Shown: positions 46,991 to 56,843, numbered from the stretch's first letter. The stretch: 64,000 nt of DNA from JAZGGS01 sp963714405 (GCA_963714405.1 CAVQOH010000006.1:186001-250000), one strand, 5' to 3'. Translations and numbers: made by a program. Notes: generated by a model from the sequence alone, not told the origin.

Positions 46991-47967
46991 AAGCATTAGT
47001 AACAGGAGGAACAGGATTTATAGGAAGTAATCTTATTGAACAGCTCGTAAATAAGAATTATGAAGTTTGTACAATCGCAAAAGATAATTTCCATATTGAA
47101 TTTCTTAATTCATTAAATGTTAGAGTTCTTGAATATGATTTAAACAATCTTCCAGATTTGCATTCTGAACTTAGTGAAGTTGATTATATATATCATTTAG
47201 CAGGTGTAACAAGAGCTATTAGCAAAAATGATTATTATCTCGGTAATTTTTCTGCTACTAAAAATTTCTTGAAAGTTTGTAAATTAAGTTGTAAAAACCT
47301 AAAGAGATTTGTTTATTTAAGCAGCTTAGCAGCCGTGGGCCCTTCACTTGATGGTAATCCAGTTGATGAGGATACTCCCTACCATCCCGTTTCACACTAT
47401 GGTAAAAGTAAAATGATGGGTGAATTAGAAGTTATTCGTTCATCAAATAGGTTACCCGTAACCATACTAAGACCAAGCTCTGTTTATGGTCCGAGGGAAA
47501 GAGATATTTTCGAATACTTCAAACTTGTAAAACGCGGGATAAAACCAATCATTGGTTTTAATCAGAAAAAATTAAATTTGATTTTCTGTGATGACCTTGT
47601 TAATGCAATAATCGTAGCTGGTGAGCATCCAAAATCAGTAAATGAAGTTTATTTTGTAGGAAGTGAACAAGCCTATACAAATCATCAAATTGGGGAAGCA
47701 ATTGCACTAGCACAGAAAAAATCTGCGATTTGTGTAAGAATACCTCATTTTATGGTATATGCGATTGGTTTTGCAGAAGAAATATTGGGTAAAATATTAA
47801 ATAAACCGGTCTTTTTGAATCGTCAAAAGGCCAGAGAATCAAAACAGAAAAAATGGGATTGTTCTGTTAAAAAAATTGAAAATGAAATTGGGTTTTATCC
47901 CAGCGTTTCTCTGCTGGAAGGTATGGAAAAAACCTTCGAATGGTATATCGCCCAGGAATGGTTATAA
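46987..47967 (+). CDS. NAD-dependent epimerase/dehydratase (extended SDR)
   Basis: A 326-residue extended SDR. The Rossmann motif is GGTGFIGSN (residues 7-15). The active site consists of SSLAAVGPS and YGKSK. It is only a distant relative of the SDR at 44.3-45.3 kb, so it is not a recent duplicate. The ATG has GAGGAGG, embedded in the 3' end of the PAP2 gene. It is the last gene of the operon; no clear terminator follows. A role in sugar-nucleotide or lipid head-group modification is inferred from context only. Confidence 0.85.
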   Translation: MKALVTGGTGFIGSNLIEQLVNKNYEVCTIAKDNFHIEFLNSLNVRVLEYDLNNLPDLHSELSEVDYIYHLAGVTRAISKNDYYLGNFSATKNFLKVCKLSCKNLKRFVYLSSLAAVGPSLDGNPVDEDTPYHPVSHYGKSKMMGELEVIRSSNRLPVTILRPSSVYGPRERDIFEYFKLVKRGIKPIIGFNQKKLNLIFCDDLVNAIIVAGEHPKSVNEVYFVGSEQAYTNHQIGEAIALAQKKSAICVRIPHFMVYAIGFAEEILGKILNKPVFLNRQKARESKQKKWDCSVKKIENEIGFYPSVSLLEGMEKTFEWYIAQEWL

Positions 47968-48379
47968 TATTTCCACAATCTACATCTAACGGTTAATTCT
48001 ACTCAATTTTATGATGAAGCAACTATTGTTGCTAACCAGTAATATGATTGACATTAGCAGTTTAAATAGCGAACTTCTTTCAGATATTTTACTCTGATTA
48101 ATTATTTACAACTTTTCAGAGTTATAAGAACACCTTGAGAGAAACGTATTGAACAACGTTACTCCTATAACTTTCCAGAATATTGTGCTTCCCCCAAGGC
48201 GTGAAATCTTTAATTAAGTTAAGAAAACACATTATCTTAAACTATTTACATGTTTTTGACAAGATCATGACATTTTCATGACAACTCTTTCTATTTTATC
48301 AATTATTCTACTAATGAAATTAAATATCAATATCAAATATTGAATTATTTAAAAATTAATAGTTGTGAAGGAGTTTAAA
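47968..48379. other. Intergenic region with operator site 2
   Basis: About 410 nt without a gene. Apart from the phased operator at 48245-48283 and its -10-like TATTCT (48304-48309), I see no clear terminator, RNA or repeat. Transcription of the following secreted-protein cluster most likely starts near 48316. Confidence 0.5.
48245..48283 (+). promoter_or_regulatory. Pho-box-like operator (site 2): four half-sites in 11-bp phase
   Basis: Half-sites TTTACA 48245, TTGACA 48256, ATGACA 48267 and ATGACA 48278 are spaced exactly 11 bp apart. The 25 nt at 48259-48283 are identical to 43423-43447 in site 1. A -10-like TATTCT begins 20 nt after the last half-site, the same distance as at site 1. It precedes the cluster of T9SS-secreted proteins that includes the LCAT-like lipase. 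Confidence 0.72.
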
Positions 48380-49762
48380 ATGAAAATAATATTTACCATA
48401 ATAATCTTTATGTTAATAATCCCTGCATCACATTCTCAGAATTCTTTTCATCTTTCAGAAATCATACCTGAGAAATATTTGGCGTTAATTAAAAAACAAT
48501 TATCCAAAACTGAAAATCCCGGAACCAATATGATTATCCCTGGTTTACAGTTTTATGAAAATATTTCAGAATCCACCAATCTGAGTGAAAACGGATTGTT
48601 GAGAGATTATACCTGCCAGTTTTGGAATGGAGTGAATTGGCAAAACGATTCGAGTGAGACATATCTATACAATTCAAATGATTTATTATCTGAAACAATG
48701 GTCAGAAATTGGATGAATAATAATTGGAGAGATTCATATAGATACAACCGTTATTACGATTCAGCGCTGAGGTTAAGTTTATTAATTGAACAGGATAAAT
48801 CTACAGGTACATGGATTGATTCCTTAAAATATGTATATGAATATAATAATCAAGATCAGCTTCATACAAAAACATCTTATCACTGGTTAAATTCTAATTG
48901 GGAGAATTTTAGATTAACTACTTCCACTTATAATAATAATTTGCATATTCAGGATATTAACCAAAATTGGGATGGAAGTAGTTGGGTAAACTCTGGGAGA
49001 ACAACTTACACCTACAACATAATAGGTAATCCAACAAGTAGCACTTTATCAATATGGATATTTGGTACCTGGATCAATCTGCTTAGGATTGTCTTATCCT
49101 ATAATTCCGATGGCTTACTTGAAGAATTCAAACTACAATGGTGGGATTTTATATCCGGCTGGGCAAATCTTACCCGCGTAATCTTTTATTATGATAATAA
49201 TTTTAACATTTATGAAAGCATAGCACAGGATTGGAATAGTGGAACTTCATCCTGGAAGGATTATGCGCGTATCACTTTAACATATAATCAGAATAATCTG
49301 GTTAATAAGAGCCTGGAAGAAGTGTGTAATCAAAACAATAGTTGGGAAAGGGAATCTTTAATAACGTACAGCTATGATGCAAATTTAAATCTTGAACAAA
49401 AACTTACTCAAATCTGGAATTCAGGGAATTGGGTAAATAGTAATAGAGAACTATTTAACTACATTATAACTTCTGTTAATGAAATAAGCAATCTTGCAAA
49501 TGATTACTTTCTTTCCCAGAATTACCCAAATCCTTTTAACCCCAGTACAAAAATTAAATTTTCACTTCCCTCTTCTGGCTATACTACACTGAAAATTTAT
49601 AATGCTCTTGGAATAGAGATAATAGTGTTAATGGAAATTGAATTGAGTGCGGGCACTTATGAAATTAAATTCAATGCTGAGAGATTACCAAGTGGGGTAT
49701 ACTTCTATAAACTTGAATCTGAGGGATTTACCGCAACTAAAAAAATGATTCTGGTTAAATAA
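48380..49762 (+). CDS. T9SS cargo protein with W/Y-rich tandem repeats
   Basis: A 460-residue exported protein with a signal peptide ending SHSQN. Residues about 75-365 form about ten tandem units of 28-30 residues with the pattern W-x3-4-W-x-(N/D) ... (R/K) ... Y-(N/D). They are similar in style to YD/RHS or carbohydrate-binding repeats but are not a family I recognise. The C-terminus is a T9SS sorting domain (NYPNPFNPSTKIKFS, PSGVYFY, KKMILVK). I chose ATG 48380 with AAGGAG. It is the first gene under operator site 2, 31 nt before the next cargo gene. Confidence 0.82.
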   Translation: MKIIFTIIIFMLIIPASHSQNSFHLSEIIPEKYLALIKKQLSKTENPGTNMIIPGLQFYENISESTNLSENGLLRDYTCQFWNGVNWQNDSSETYLYNSNDLLSETMVRNWMNNNWRDSYRYNRYYDSALRLSLLIEQDKSTGTWIDSLKYVYEYNNQDQLHTKTSYHWLNSNWENFRLTTSTYNNNLHIQDINQNWDGSSWVNSGRTTYTYNIIGNPTSSTLSIWIFGTWINLLRIVLSYNSDGLLEEFKLQWWDFISGWANLTRVIFYYDNNFNIYESIAQDWNSGTSSWKDYARITLTYNQNNLVNKSLEEVCNQNNSWERESLITYSYDANLNLEQKLTQIWNSGNWVNSNRELFNYIITSVNEISNLANDYFLSQNYPNPFNPSTKIKFSLPSSGYTTLKIYNALGIEIIVLMEIELSAGTYEIKFNAERLPSGVYFYKLESEGFTATKKMILVK

Positions 49763-49793
49763 CGATTTCGGTACTTAAATAATGAGGTGTGTT

Positions 49794-50897
49794 ATGAAAA
49801 AGATATTTTTTTTAACTTTAATGATATACGGCTTTGGATTTGGATTAGCACAGCAGGCAAGTAATTATTTTCCATTACAGCCGGAGGTTAGATGGGAGTA
49901 CAAAGTTACTGTATTGGATTCATTAAACAATCCTATTGATACCCTCCATTACTACCGACACGACTTATTTTTTAGTGAAGTAAATTTTGAAGGTAAGCTT
50001 GCTAAAATTGTAAAAACAAAATCCGGTCCTAAGGAAACAATTCAGTTTCAGCCATATATAGATTCACTATTCTTTTACTTTTCCGGATCCACCGGTTACG
50101 AATATTTCAAATTAGGAATTATTAAAAATGTAATTCTGCTTCTTGATTCCCTAATATCCGATAGTACTTTTAGTGCTCTAAGCTTTTTTCAATCTCTAGA
50201 ACAATGGTACCCCGTTTACAGGTTTGCTCAATCTATAAATGATGAATACACAATTCTTCAAATAGATACTACGATAACTATTGGCACACAGACTATCCCG
50301 CTTCGGCTTGAATATCTTGGAGAAAGATATCCAGATGAAACTATAGCAACACCAATTGGAACTTTTGAATGTAAAAAGTTTGCACATAAAATTGGTGTTA
50401 GCTATATAATTTATCTTCCACCTCCGCTACCGCCAATTGTTGTACCCATTCTTTTCCTGGAAGACTACGTCTGGATTACACAAGATTACTGGATAGTACA
50501 TGGACTGATACCATCAACAGATGTTGACCTCTCATTATTAAATATCGATCCATTTTACATCCCGGGATTACTAACTGAACTTGACACTGTTGTAATCACC
50601 TCTATCAGACTCTCAAATGAATTTTATATTCCAAACCAAATTACATTATCTCAAAACTACCCTAATCCGTTTAACCCAGGCACAACAATAAAATTTTCTC
50701 TTCCCTTTTCTGGCTATGCAACACTTAAAATTTATAACACATTAGGTGAAGAAGTAGCCGTGCTTATTAATAAAGAATTAACAACAGGGACTTATGAGGC
50801 TGAATGGAATGCAAGTGGATTACCAAGCGGAATTTATTTTTATCAGTTAAAAACTGAAGGATTTATTGAAACTAAGAAAATGATATTTTTAAAATAA
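49794..50897 (+). CDS. T9SS cargo protein of unknown function
   Basis: A 367-residue exported protein. The signal peptide ends LAQQ. Residues about 20-270 are beta-rich with no recognised domain; the opening NYFPLQPEVRWEYKV resembles a family of secreted lipocalin-like or DUF-type Bacteroidota proteins, without certainty. The C-terminus is a T9SS sorting domain (NYPNPFNPGTTIKFS, LGEEVAVLI, PSGIYFYQ, KKMIFLK). I chose ATG 49794 because GAGGTG lies before it. It is second in the cluster, 11 nt before the lipase gene. Confidence 0.8.
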   Translation: MKKIFFLTLMIYGFGFGLAQQASNYFPLQPEVRWEYKVTVLDSLNNPIDTLHYYRHDLFFSEVNFEGKLAKIVKTKSGPKETIQFQPYIDSLFFYFSGSTGYEYFKLGIIKNVILLLDSLISDSTFSALSFFQSLEQWYPVYRFAQSINDEYTILQIDTTITIGTQTIPLRLEYLGERYPDETIATPIGTFECKKFAHKIGVSYIIYLPPPLPPIVVPILFLEDYVWITQDYWIVHGLIPSTDVDLSLLNIDPFYIPGLLTELDTVVITSIRLSNEFYIPNQITLSQNYPNPFNPGTTIKFSLPFSGYATLKIYNTLGEEVAVLINKELTTGTYEAEWNASGLPSGIYFYQLKTEGFIETKKMIFLK

Positions 50898-50908
50898 AGG
50901 TAACTATT

Positions 50909-52504
50909 ATGAAATCTATAACCTCTTTATTACTCGTTTTTTTATTGCTTAGCACTGTAAATTTAACCCAATCCGTTTCAACCAGGAATGATATTACAAC
51001 TACAGATTCGTTACCAGTCATTTATATACCGGGAATTATGGGCTCACCGCTGTACAATGATGTCAATAATGACGATAGGCTTGAAGATTTGGAAAAAGCC
51101 TGGTTTGGAATACTTCAGTTCCCCAGTATGTGGTTAGCTGAAAATGGTATTGATCCTGCTTCGAACGATTATAATATAAAGGTATCACCAATAAGAAACG
51201 ATACCGCAAATACTTTAAGAGATGAATTAAATGAGGATCCTCTTGATTTATTCAAAGGTTTTTTTGATAACATGGAAGCGAATGGTTATGTCTTAGATGA
51301 TTATGATGATATACATAATGAGGGTGAAAACTTATTTTGCTTCACTTATGATTGGAGAAAAAACAACACCTATAACGCTGAACTATTATCCGATTTTATA
51401 GACAGCGTAATTACCTGGACAGGAACTTCTACAGTTAACCTGGTTGGTCATAGTATGGGTGGAATTGTATCAAAAACCTGCATTAAGCTTTTTGATAATT
51501 CACGTATTTCTAAAATGGTATTCATAGGAACTCCACATTTAGGTGCGCCGGAAATTCTTACGGTATTACTTACAGGGAAACTATTTGATTGGCTTAATTT
51601 CTTTATAGCAAACGATTTAATAAGAAGTTTAGGGAGAAATCTGCCTGCCTGTTATCAGCTAATTCCAACAAGAAGCTATTTTGATTTCAATTTGAACAAT
51701 GGTGTTTCAGATTCTGTTGATGTTTATTTAGAATGCTTTCAATTACCGGGAGGTAATTATGCAAATTACGATGAGATGATTATTTATCTTCGAAATCTTG
51801 TTTATTTATTCGGCGAGGATTTAAATGATGCTTTACTGGATAGTTCAGAATTTTTTAAAGAGTCTATCGATACTGTAGATTTTGGAAATGTAGAAGTCTT
51901 CAATATTGTTGGTCACAATCTCCTTACTATTGGAAAAAACAGTGTATATGAATTCTTGCCAGGAATAATTGCTATTGAAGATGAAAGAAATCTGAATGGA
52001 GATTACACTGTACCGGTAAGAAGTGCTGAGCTTATAAATGGTGAGATTTTCGAACATACGTATTACGTCAGAGATACAATTCATAGTGGCATTCCTTCTT
52101 CTCCCGAAACTCTGGAAATTCTCCTTGGAGTTTTTAATGATCCACAGATAACTTATTTCCCTCAATATGCCAATCCACCAATATGTTACAGAAATATAGT
52201 TACAAATGTAGATGTTGCAGACTATGATTATGGTATTATCAGTTCATTTTACCTTTCTCAAAATTTTCCCAATCCATTTAACCCTATGACTAAGATTGAG
52301 TATCGAGTTCCAGCTCTTAGTCACGTTACATTAAAATTATATGACATATTGGGAAATGATATTGCTACACTTGTTGATGAACAAAAATCATTCGGAATTT
52401 ATGAACTAACTTTATTCGCTGGAAATCTCCCAAGCGGAGTTTATTTCTATCAGCTTAAATCAGAAAATTTTGTTGAAACTAAAAAAATGATTTTATTAAA
52501 ATAA
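50909..52504 (+). CDS. T9SS-secreted LCAT-like alpha/beta-hydrolase (lipase/phospholipase)
   Basis: A 531-residue exported hydrolase. After the signal peptide, IYIPGIMGSPL (residues 38-48) and FTYDWRKN match the lecithin:cholesterol acyltransferase/phospholipase family. The nucleophile elbow is GHSMGG with Ser182. The LCAT lid and acid/base regions follow, and the last 90 residues are a T9SS sorting domain (NFPNPFNPMTKIEY, PSGVYFYQ, KKMILLK). It likely acts on acyl-lipids outside the cell. Placed under a Pho-box-like site, a role in releasing lipid-bound phosphate or fatty acids is plausible (inference). Confidence 0.86.
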   Translation: MKSITSLLLVFLLLSTVNLTQSVSTRNDITTTDSLPVIYIPGIMGSPLYNDVNNDDRLEDLEKAWFGILQFPSMWLAENGIDPASNDYNIKVSPIRNDTANTLRDELNEDPLDLFKGFFDNMEANGYVLDDYDDIHNEGENLFCFTYDWRKNNTYNAELLSDFIDSVITWTGTSTVNLVGHSMGGIVSKTCIKLFDNSRISKMVFIGTPHLGAPEILTVLLTGKLFDWLNFFIANDLIRSLGRNLPACYQLIPTRSYFDFNLNNGVSDSVDVYLECFQLPGGNYANYDEMIIYLRNLVYLFGEDLNDALLDSSEFFKESIDTVDFGNVEVFNIVGHNLLTIGKNSVYEFLPGIIAIEDERNLNGDYTVPVRSAELINGEIFEHTYYVRDTIHSGIPSSPETLEILLGVFNDPQITYFPQYANPPICYRNIVTNVDVADYDYGIISSFYLSQNFPNPFNPMTKIEYRVPALSHVTLKLYDILGNDIATLVDEQKSFGIYELTLFAGNLPSGVYFYQLKSENFVETKKMILLK

Positions 52505-52530
52505 TTAACAGAATACTAGTGAGGTGAGTT

Positions 52531-53433
52531 ATGAAAAACTTAAAATTTGATATTACAATTTCTTTCTTGTTATCAATCATCTTTCTATTTACTGGCTGCG
52601 TAACCGTTCAAGAAACATTATACTTACGCCAGGCTGAAGTTACCGGCCCCATTGTTCCCTCGCCTATTCACATAACAGACAGCACTGATACGCCATCAGT
52701 TACATTTTCACCTAAGTTTACTTACAACACAACAAATTCACTAACAGGGGAAATTGCACAACTTGGTTCTTACTACGATATTGATACCTTGTTTACACCT
52801 TCTGAATACAGTCTGCGATGGGATATGGCTACTTTCCATGCCGGGCTTGATATGGATATCGCATTTTCAAATGTTTTTGCTATTTCTATGGGAATAAATT
52901 ATTCATCACAAAATAATTTTAATGGATTTGGAGGAAATTTTGGAATTGGTTTTTTTGGTTATAACAAGGGTTCTGCTTTCAGATTTGATATGGGTTTACA
53001 AATTCAGTCTATGCAGTATGATGCTTTTACCGTAGTTATAAGAAGGGTTTCGTCTCATAGCGGAACTTCAGAATCTACTAGTTTTTATCATGATATTGGG
53101 AAATCAACACATTATGATCCATATTTCAATTTTACATACAACACTGCATTTAAGGATTGGCCGCTTAATTTATTTATCAGTGCCGGGTACAGCTTTCAAA
53201 CAATGTTTAGTTTTGAACCCAGAACAGCATACTTAGGTTTTGGATCCACAAGTACTGATAATCGAGGAAGCAGTACAGCCGGATTTATAAATTTTACTCC
53301 GGGAATTTATTTTAATATTGATGAATCGAAGAGGATACTATTAGCACCACGATTTTTTATAGAAATGCAAACTACGGAAGCAAATCCGCAGTTTTTTATT
53401 TTCCCAATGATGCAGTTTGATTTTGTCCTATAA
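52531..53433 (+). CDS. Outer-membrane lipoprotein with beta-barrel-like sequence
   Basis: A 300-residue protein with a lipoprotein signal peptide; the lipobox is LFTGC, so Cys22 would be lipidated. The body has alternating aromatic strands (NFGIGFFGYNKG, FSFEPRTAYLGFG) and ends in an aromatic-containing strand FDFVL, like outer-membrane barrels. I do not recognise the family. It is the last gene of the lipase cluster, 26 nt after the lipase stop. Confidence 0.72.
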   Translation: MKNLKFDITISFLLSIIFLFTGCVTVQETLYLRQAEVTGPIVPSPIHITDSTDTPSVTFSPKFTYNTTNSLTGEIAQLGSYYDIDTLFTPSEYSLRWDMATFHAGLDMDIAFSNVFAISMGINYSSQNNFNGFGGNFGIGFFGYNKGSAFRFDMGLQIQSMQYDAFTVVIRRVSSHSGTSESTSFYHDIGKSTHYDPYFNFTYNTAFKDWPLNLFISAGYSFQTMFSFEPRTAYLGFGSTSTDNRGSSTAGFINFTPGIYFNIDESKRILLAPRFFIEMQTTEANPQFFIFPMMQFDFVL

Positions 53434-53524
53434 TATGTTGTGAAGATCAAAATCATTTTTGAAGTTTAGTAGATGTGTAAATGAATAAAGGAATAAAATA
53501 TGCTTATGATGCAACAGTTTTAAC

Positions 53525-55396
53525 TTATGAACTATTTTTTTTACCGTATAAGAATACTATACCCACTAATAATAAAGAAATAATTAACAGTGAGATATAT
53601 GGTGATAAGCCATACGCAGTTAAAATATCTCCGAAAAGCATACATACAATTCCAACTAAAATTGCATAAGGCAATTGAGTTCTAACATGATCGATATGGT
53701 TACACCCTGAAGCCATTGAGCTCAAAATTGTTGTATCAGAAATTGGCGAGCAATGATCTCCCCAAACACATCCTGCAAGAACTGAACTTATCACCCCATT
53801 TAATATTAGTGTACTCTCTTCAGGATTAAAGTTATGCATATCTGTTACGGTTGCTGCTAAAGGAATTACAATTGGAAACATAATTGCCATTGTTCCCCAG
53901 CTTGTTCCTGTTGCAAAACTTGTTGCACCGCAAACTGCAAATACTATTACCGGTAAAAATCTGGGATTAATAACATCACTTATTAAACTTATAATATAAT
54001 CAGCAGTTTTTATTTCACTTGTAATTGAACCTATTGCCCACGCAAGTGTTAAAATAATTATTGCCAGGAGCATAGAACGAATACCAAGAAACCAGCTATC
54101 AATTGTTTCTTTTAGATTCATTATCCTCTGGCTCAAAATCATAATTGCTGCAATAACGCATGCTGAAAAGCTTGCCCACAGTAATGATTTATAAGAATCA
54201 GAGTTTGCAATTACATCCTGCAAATCATAATTAACGATTCCCTGTTCCTGTAGATTGTATATTCCTGTAAAAATTAATCCTACAATTGTACCAAGAATAA
54301 TTACAAGAATTGGTATTACACCATTATACCATTTCGCTTTTTCTTCATTACCCAGAATTTCAGAACTATGTATTAAATCTTTTGCGACATCCATTTTTTC
54401 ATTTACAATTCTTCCTTCTTTAACAGTTTGCATTTCCGCTTTGTACATTGCGCCAAAATCTCTATTAGAAAAAGCAATTAGAAAAACAAAAAATAACATT
54501 GCGATGGGATAAAAGCGGTAAGGAATTGTTGCTAAAAATGTTGTGTAACCATTTGCTTGAGAACCAATCATATTTAATCCATCCTGGATTAATCCTACCT
54601 CGTAACCAATCCAGGAACTTATAATGAACACGCTTGCAACAGGAGCAGCAGTTGAATCTACTATAAATGATAATTTTTCACGGGAGATTTTTAGTTTATC
54701 CGTAACAGGTTTCATAAGGTTTCCAACAACAAGGGTATTGGCGTAATCATCAAAGAAAATTATTATGCCGGATAGCCAAGTAGCTAACATTCCGGATTTA
54801 CGGGTACGTGCAAACTTTGTAAGAACATTTGCCATCCCCCTGGTTCCTCCACTTCTTGAAATTAAACCAATCACTCCCCCGAATAATAGGGTAAATACAA
54901 TTACCTGGATGTGCGAAACATCGCTTATTGAATTGATAACATATTTATCAACTAGGCGCAACAACCCTGTTAAAGGATTGTAATCATAAATAAATATTGC
55001 ACCAATATAAATACCGAAGATCAAAGATATGATTACCTGTCTGAAGATTAATGCAAGTAGAATTGCTAGTAGGGGTGGAATTATACTTAATAAACCTGGT
55101 ATAACTCTAATAACTTGTCGCGATGATTTAAAACCCTTAGCTTCAATTGTAAACTTTCCTGTTTCAGGAATATTTATTTCATCTGCAAAAGTACCATCAC
55201 TTACTTTTAATATATACTCCTTAGTCTCTTCTTCTCCATAAATAAAAAGTGTAAGTTCATCTATTGAATCAGGGAAACTTTCACCTGATATTTTAAACTT
55301 TATATTTTCAAGAGCAATATCAGGTAAACTTATAACCTGTGCAGCCACTTGCACTGAAAAAAATAAAATTAAATGTAGATATAAATATTTTTTCAA
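53525..55396 (-). CDS. NhaC-type Na+/H+ antiporter with N-terminal extracytoplasmic domain
   Basis: A 623-residue protein. The C-terminal about 520 residues form a multipass antiporter of the NhaC/ion-transporter superfamily: GGTRGMAN, FFDDYANTLVVGN, DSTAAPVASVF, and ATGTSWGTMAIMFPI with GDHCSPISDTT. The first about 100 residues are unusual: a cleavable signal-like segment (residues 1-19) and a beta-rich domain before the first helix. Such a domain is absent from classical NhaC. Ion or substrate preference cannot be told from sequence. It is convergent with the lipoprotein gene. Confidence 0.85.
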   Translation of the reverse strand: MKKYLYLHLILFFSVQVAAQVISLPDIALENIKFKISGESFPDSIDELTLFIYGEEETKEYILKVSDGTFADEINIPETGKFTIEAKGFKSSRQVIRVIPGLLSIIPPLLAILLALIFRQVIISLIFGIYIGAIFIYDYNPLTGLLRLVDKYVINSISDVSHIQVIVFTLLFGGVIGLISRSGGTRGMANVLTKFARTRKSGMLATWLSGIIIFFDDYANTLVVGNLMKPVTDKLKISREKLSFIVDSTAAPVASVFIISSWIGYEVGLIQDGLNMIGSQANGYTTFLATIPYRFYPIAMLFFVFLIAFSNRDFGAMYKAEMQTVKEGRIVNEKMDVAKDLIHSSEILGNEEKAKWYNGVIPILVIILGTIVGLIFTGIYNLQEQGIVNYDLQDVIANSDSYKSLLWASFSACVIAAIMILSQRIMNLKETIDSWFLGIRSMLLAIIILTLAWAIGSITSEIKTADYIISLISDVINPRFLPVIVFAVCGATSFATGTSWGTMAIMFPIVIPLAATVTDMHNFNPEESTLILNGVISSVLAGCVWGDHCSPISDTTILSSMASGCNHIDHVRTQLPYAILVGIVCMLFGDILTAYGLSPYISLLIISLLLVGIVFLYGKKNSS

Positions 55397-55512
55397 ACCG
55401 TTTATAAATATTGATAAACGTGTATCAGCTTAGTAAGTAATATAACCGCTTGATTAAAAATATCAAAAATAATCGCTATTTTTGCTTTAAATCCATTTAA
55501 AAGAAATTGAAC

Positions 55513-56655
55513 ATGAGATTATTTACGATCATACTATTTTTAATAATAATTTTTACTTGCTGTTCAGATAAACCTGAAATTCCTGAAAGCGGAGTTGTAA
55601 ACGGCGAAATGCTTCAATCACTTGTTGTTGATGCATTATCTGGCAGTTTGGGTGCAAACAGACTTCTATCAGGTTTGATTGATGATGATTTTTCCGGAAG
55701 ACAGGATTTCAACCAGCTAAAAATTGATAGTTTCTATCTTGAAGGAAGAACTTACTTTTCTATAATTATTGAGTATCCAAATCCTGAACTTAACCTATTT
55801 GCAGTTTATGATCAGTATCTGAAATTTTTTCTATTAGATAAATCACTTAACGGAAACATTACAGCTCGTTGGAAAAAACTTGATGATAAAAATTTGATTC
55901 TTCTTTCAGAAAAATTTATTTCCAAAGAAAATTTATTACTTGAAAGATTAACTCTTTATAGTATTACGAGTTCAACTGCTAACCTTTTCTTCAGAATATT
56001 CAATAAACTTGAAAAGGAAGGTAATGAATACTTCCAGACAATCACATCTATAACAGAAGACTATATACTTACAGCCATAACAGGTACAAGCAAAGCAGGC
56101 TTGTCTGTTAGTGCAGATACATTTTATTGCAATACAATTACAGGTGATTATTCTAGTCCAAATAATTTCTTTTATAATTTTATAAATGATCAGGTTAATG
56201 GTTATTTTTCTGAAATCTCAAATCCACAAATAATTTTCGATAGAGAAACTTCAGGCAGCCCAAAGCTTATAATGGATAAGAAGGGATTTGTTATTGGTGC
56301 AACCAAGGAATGGGATGAAATAACCAACTATGTTGTTAAAAATAATCTGAAAAAACCTTTTGCAGGATTCAGTTATATAAATAAATCACTTGGCGCTTCA
56401 GTTTCAATTATTAAATTACCGTTAGGATCATTTGCAGAACAATTTCTCAATGTGAAATTCGGAGATGCAAAAGGAACTAACTATAAAATAAGATCAACAG
56501 AAATTATAACCAGCGGTAGAAAAAATATTCAATATATAGAACATAATTGTGAAGGACAGAGATATCTTCTAATATTTGAAGCACCAAAAAGTAATTTTGA
56601 CGATAATAAAACCATTTATACAACTTTAATTACTTCTTTCCGGATTGTCTGTTAA
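55513..56655 (+). CDS. Hypothetical lipoprotein
   Basis: A 380-residue protein with a lipoprotein-like N-terminus (hydrophobic segment then TCCSD). I do not recognise a domain. The body has mixed alpha/beta sequence with many short lysine- and serine-rich loops and a pair of Cys near the C-terminus. ATG 55513 is chosen over an in-frame TTG two codons earlier. It stands alone, divergent from NhaC, and is followed by the SRP RNA on the other strand. Confidence 0.65.
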   Translation: MRLFTIILFLIIIFTCCSDKPEIPESGVVNGEMLQSLVVDALSGSLGANRLLSGLIDDDFSGRQDFNQLKIDSFYLEGRTYFSIIIEYPNPELNLFAVYDQYLKFFLLDKSLNGNITARWKKLDDKNLILLSEKFISKENLLLERLTLYSITSSTANLFFRIFNKLEKEGNEYFQTITSITEDYILTAITGTSKAGLSVSADTFYCNTITGDYSSPNNFFYNFINDQVNGYFSEISNPQIIFDRETSGSPKLIMDKKGFVIGATKEWDEITNYVVKNNLKKPFAGFSYINKSLGASVSIIKLPLGSFAEQFLNVKFGDAKGTNYKIRSTEIITSGRKNIQYIEHNCEGQRYLLIFEAPKSNFDDNKTIYTTLITSFRIVC

Positions 56656-56678
56656 GGAACGGCAACAAAATGAAATAT

Positions 56679-56769
<91 letters not shown>

Positions 56770-56843
56770 ATTTTAAACTTGGGATACTAAAATTCTAATT
56801 CTAAATTAATAATGCAAACTACTTTTTAATTAAATAAATGATT

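Noticed and set aside
53481..53669. Forward frame of 62 codons at the end of NhaC
   Set aside because: It overlaps the 3' part of NhaC on the other strand and lacks any start signal or conservation evidence.
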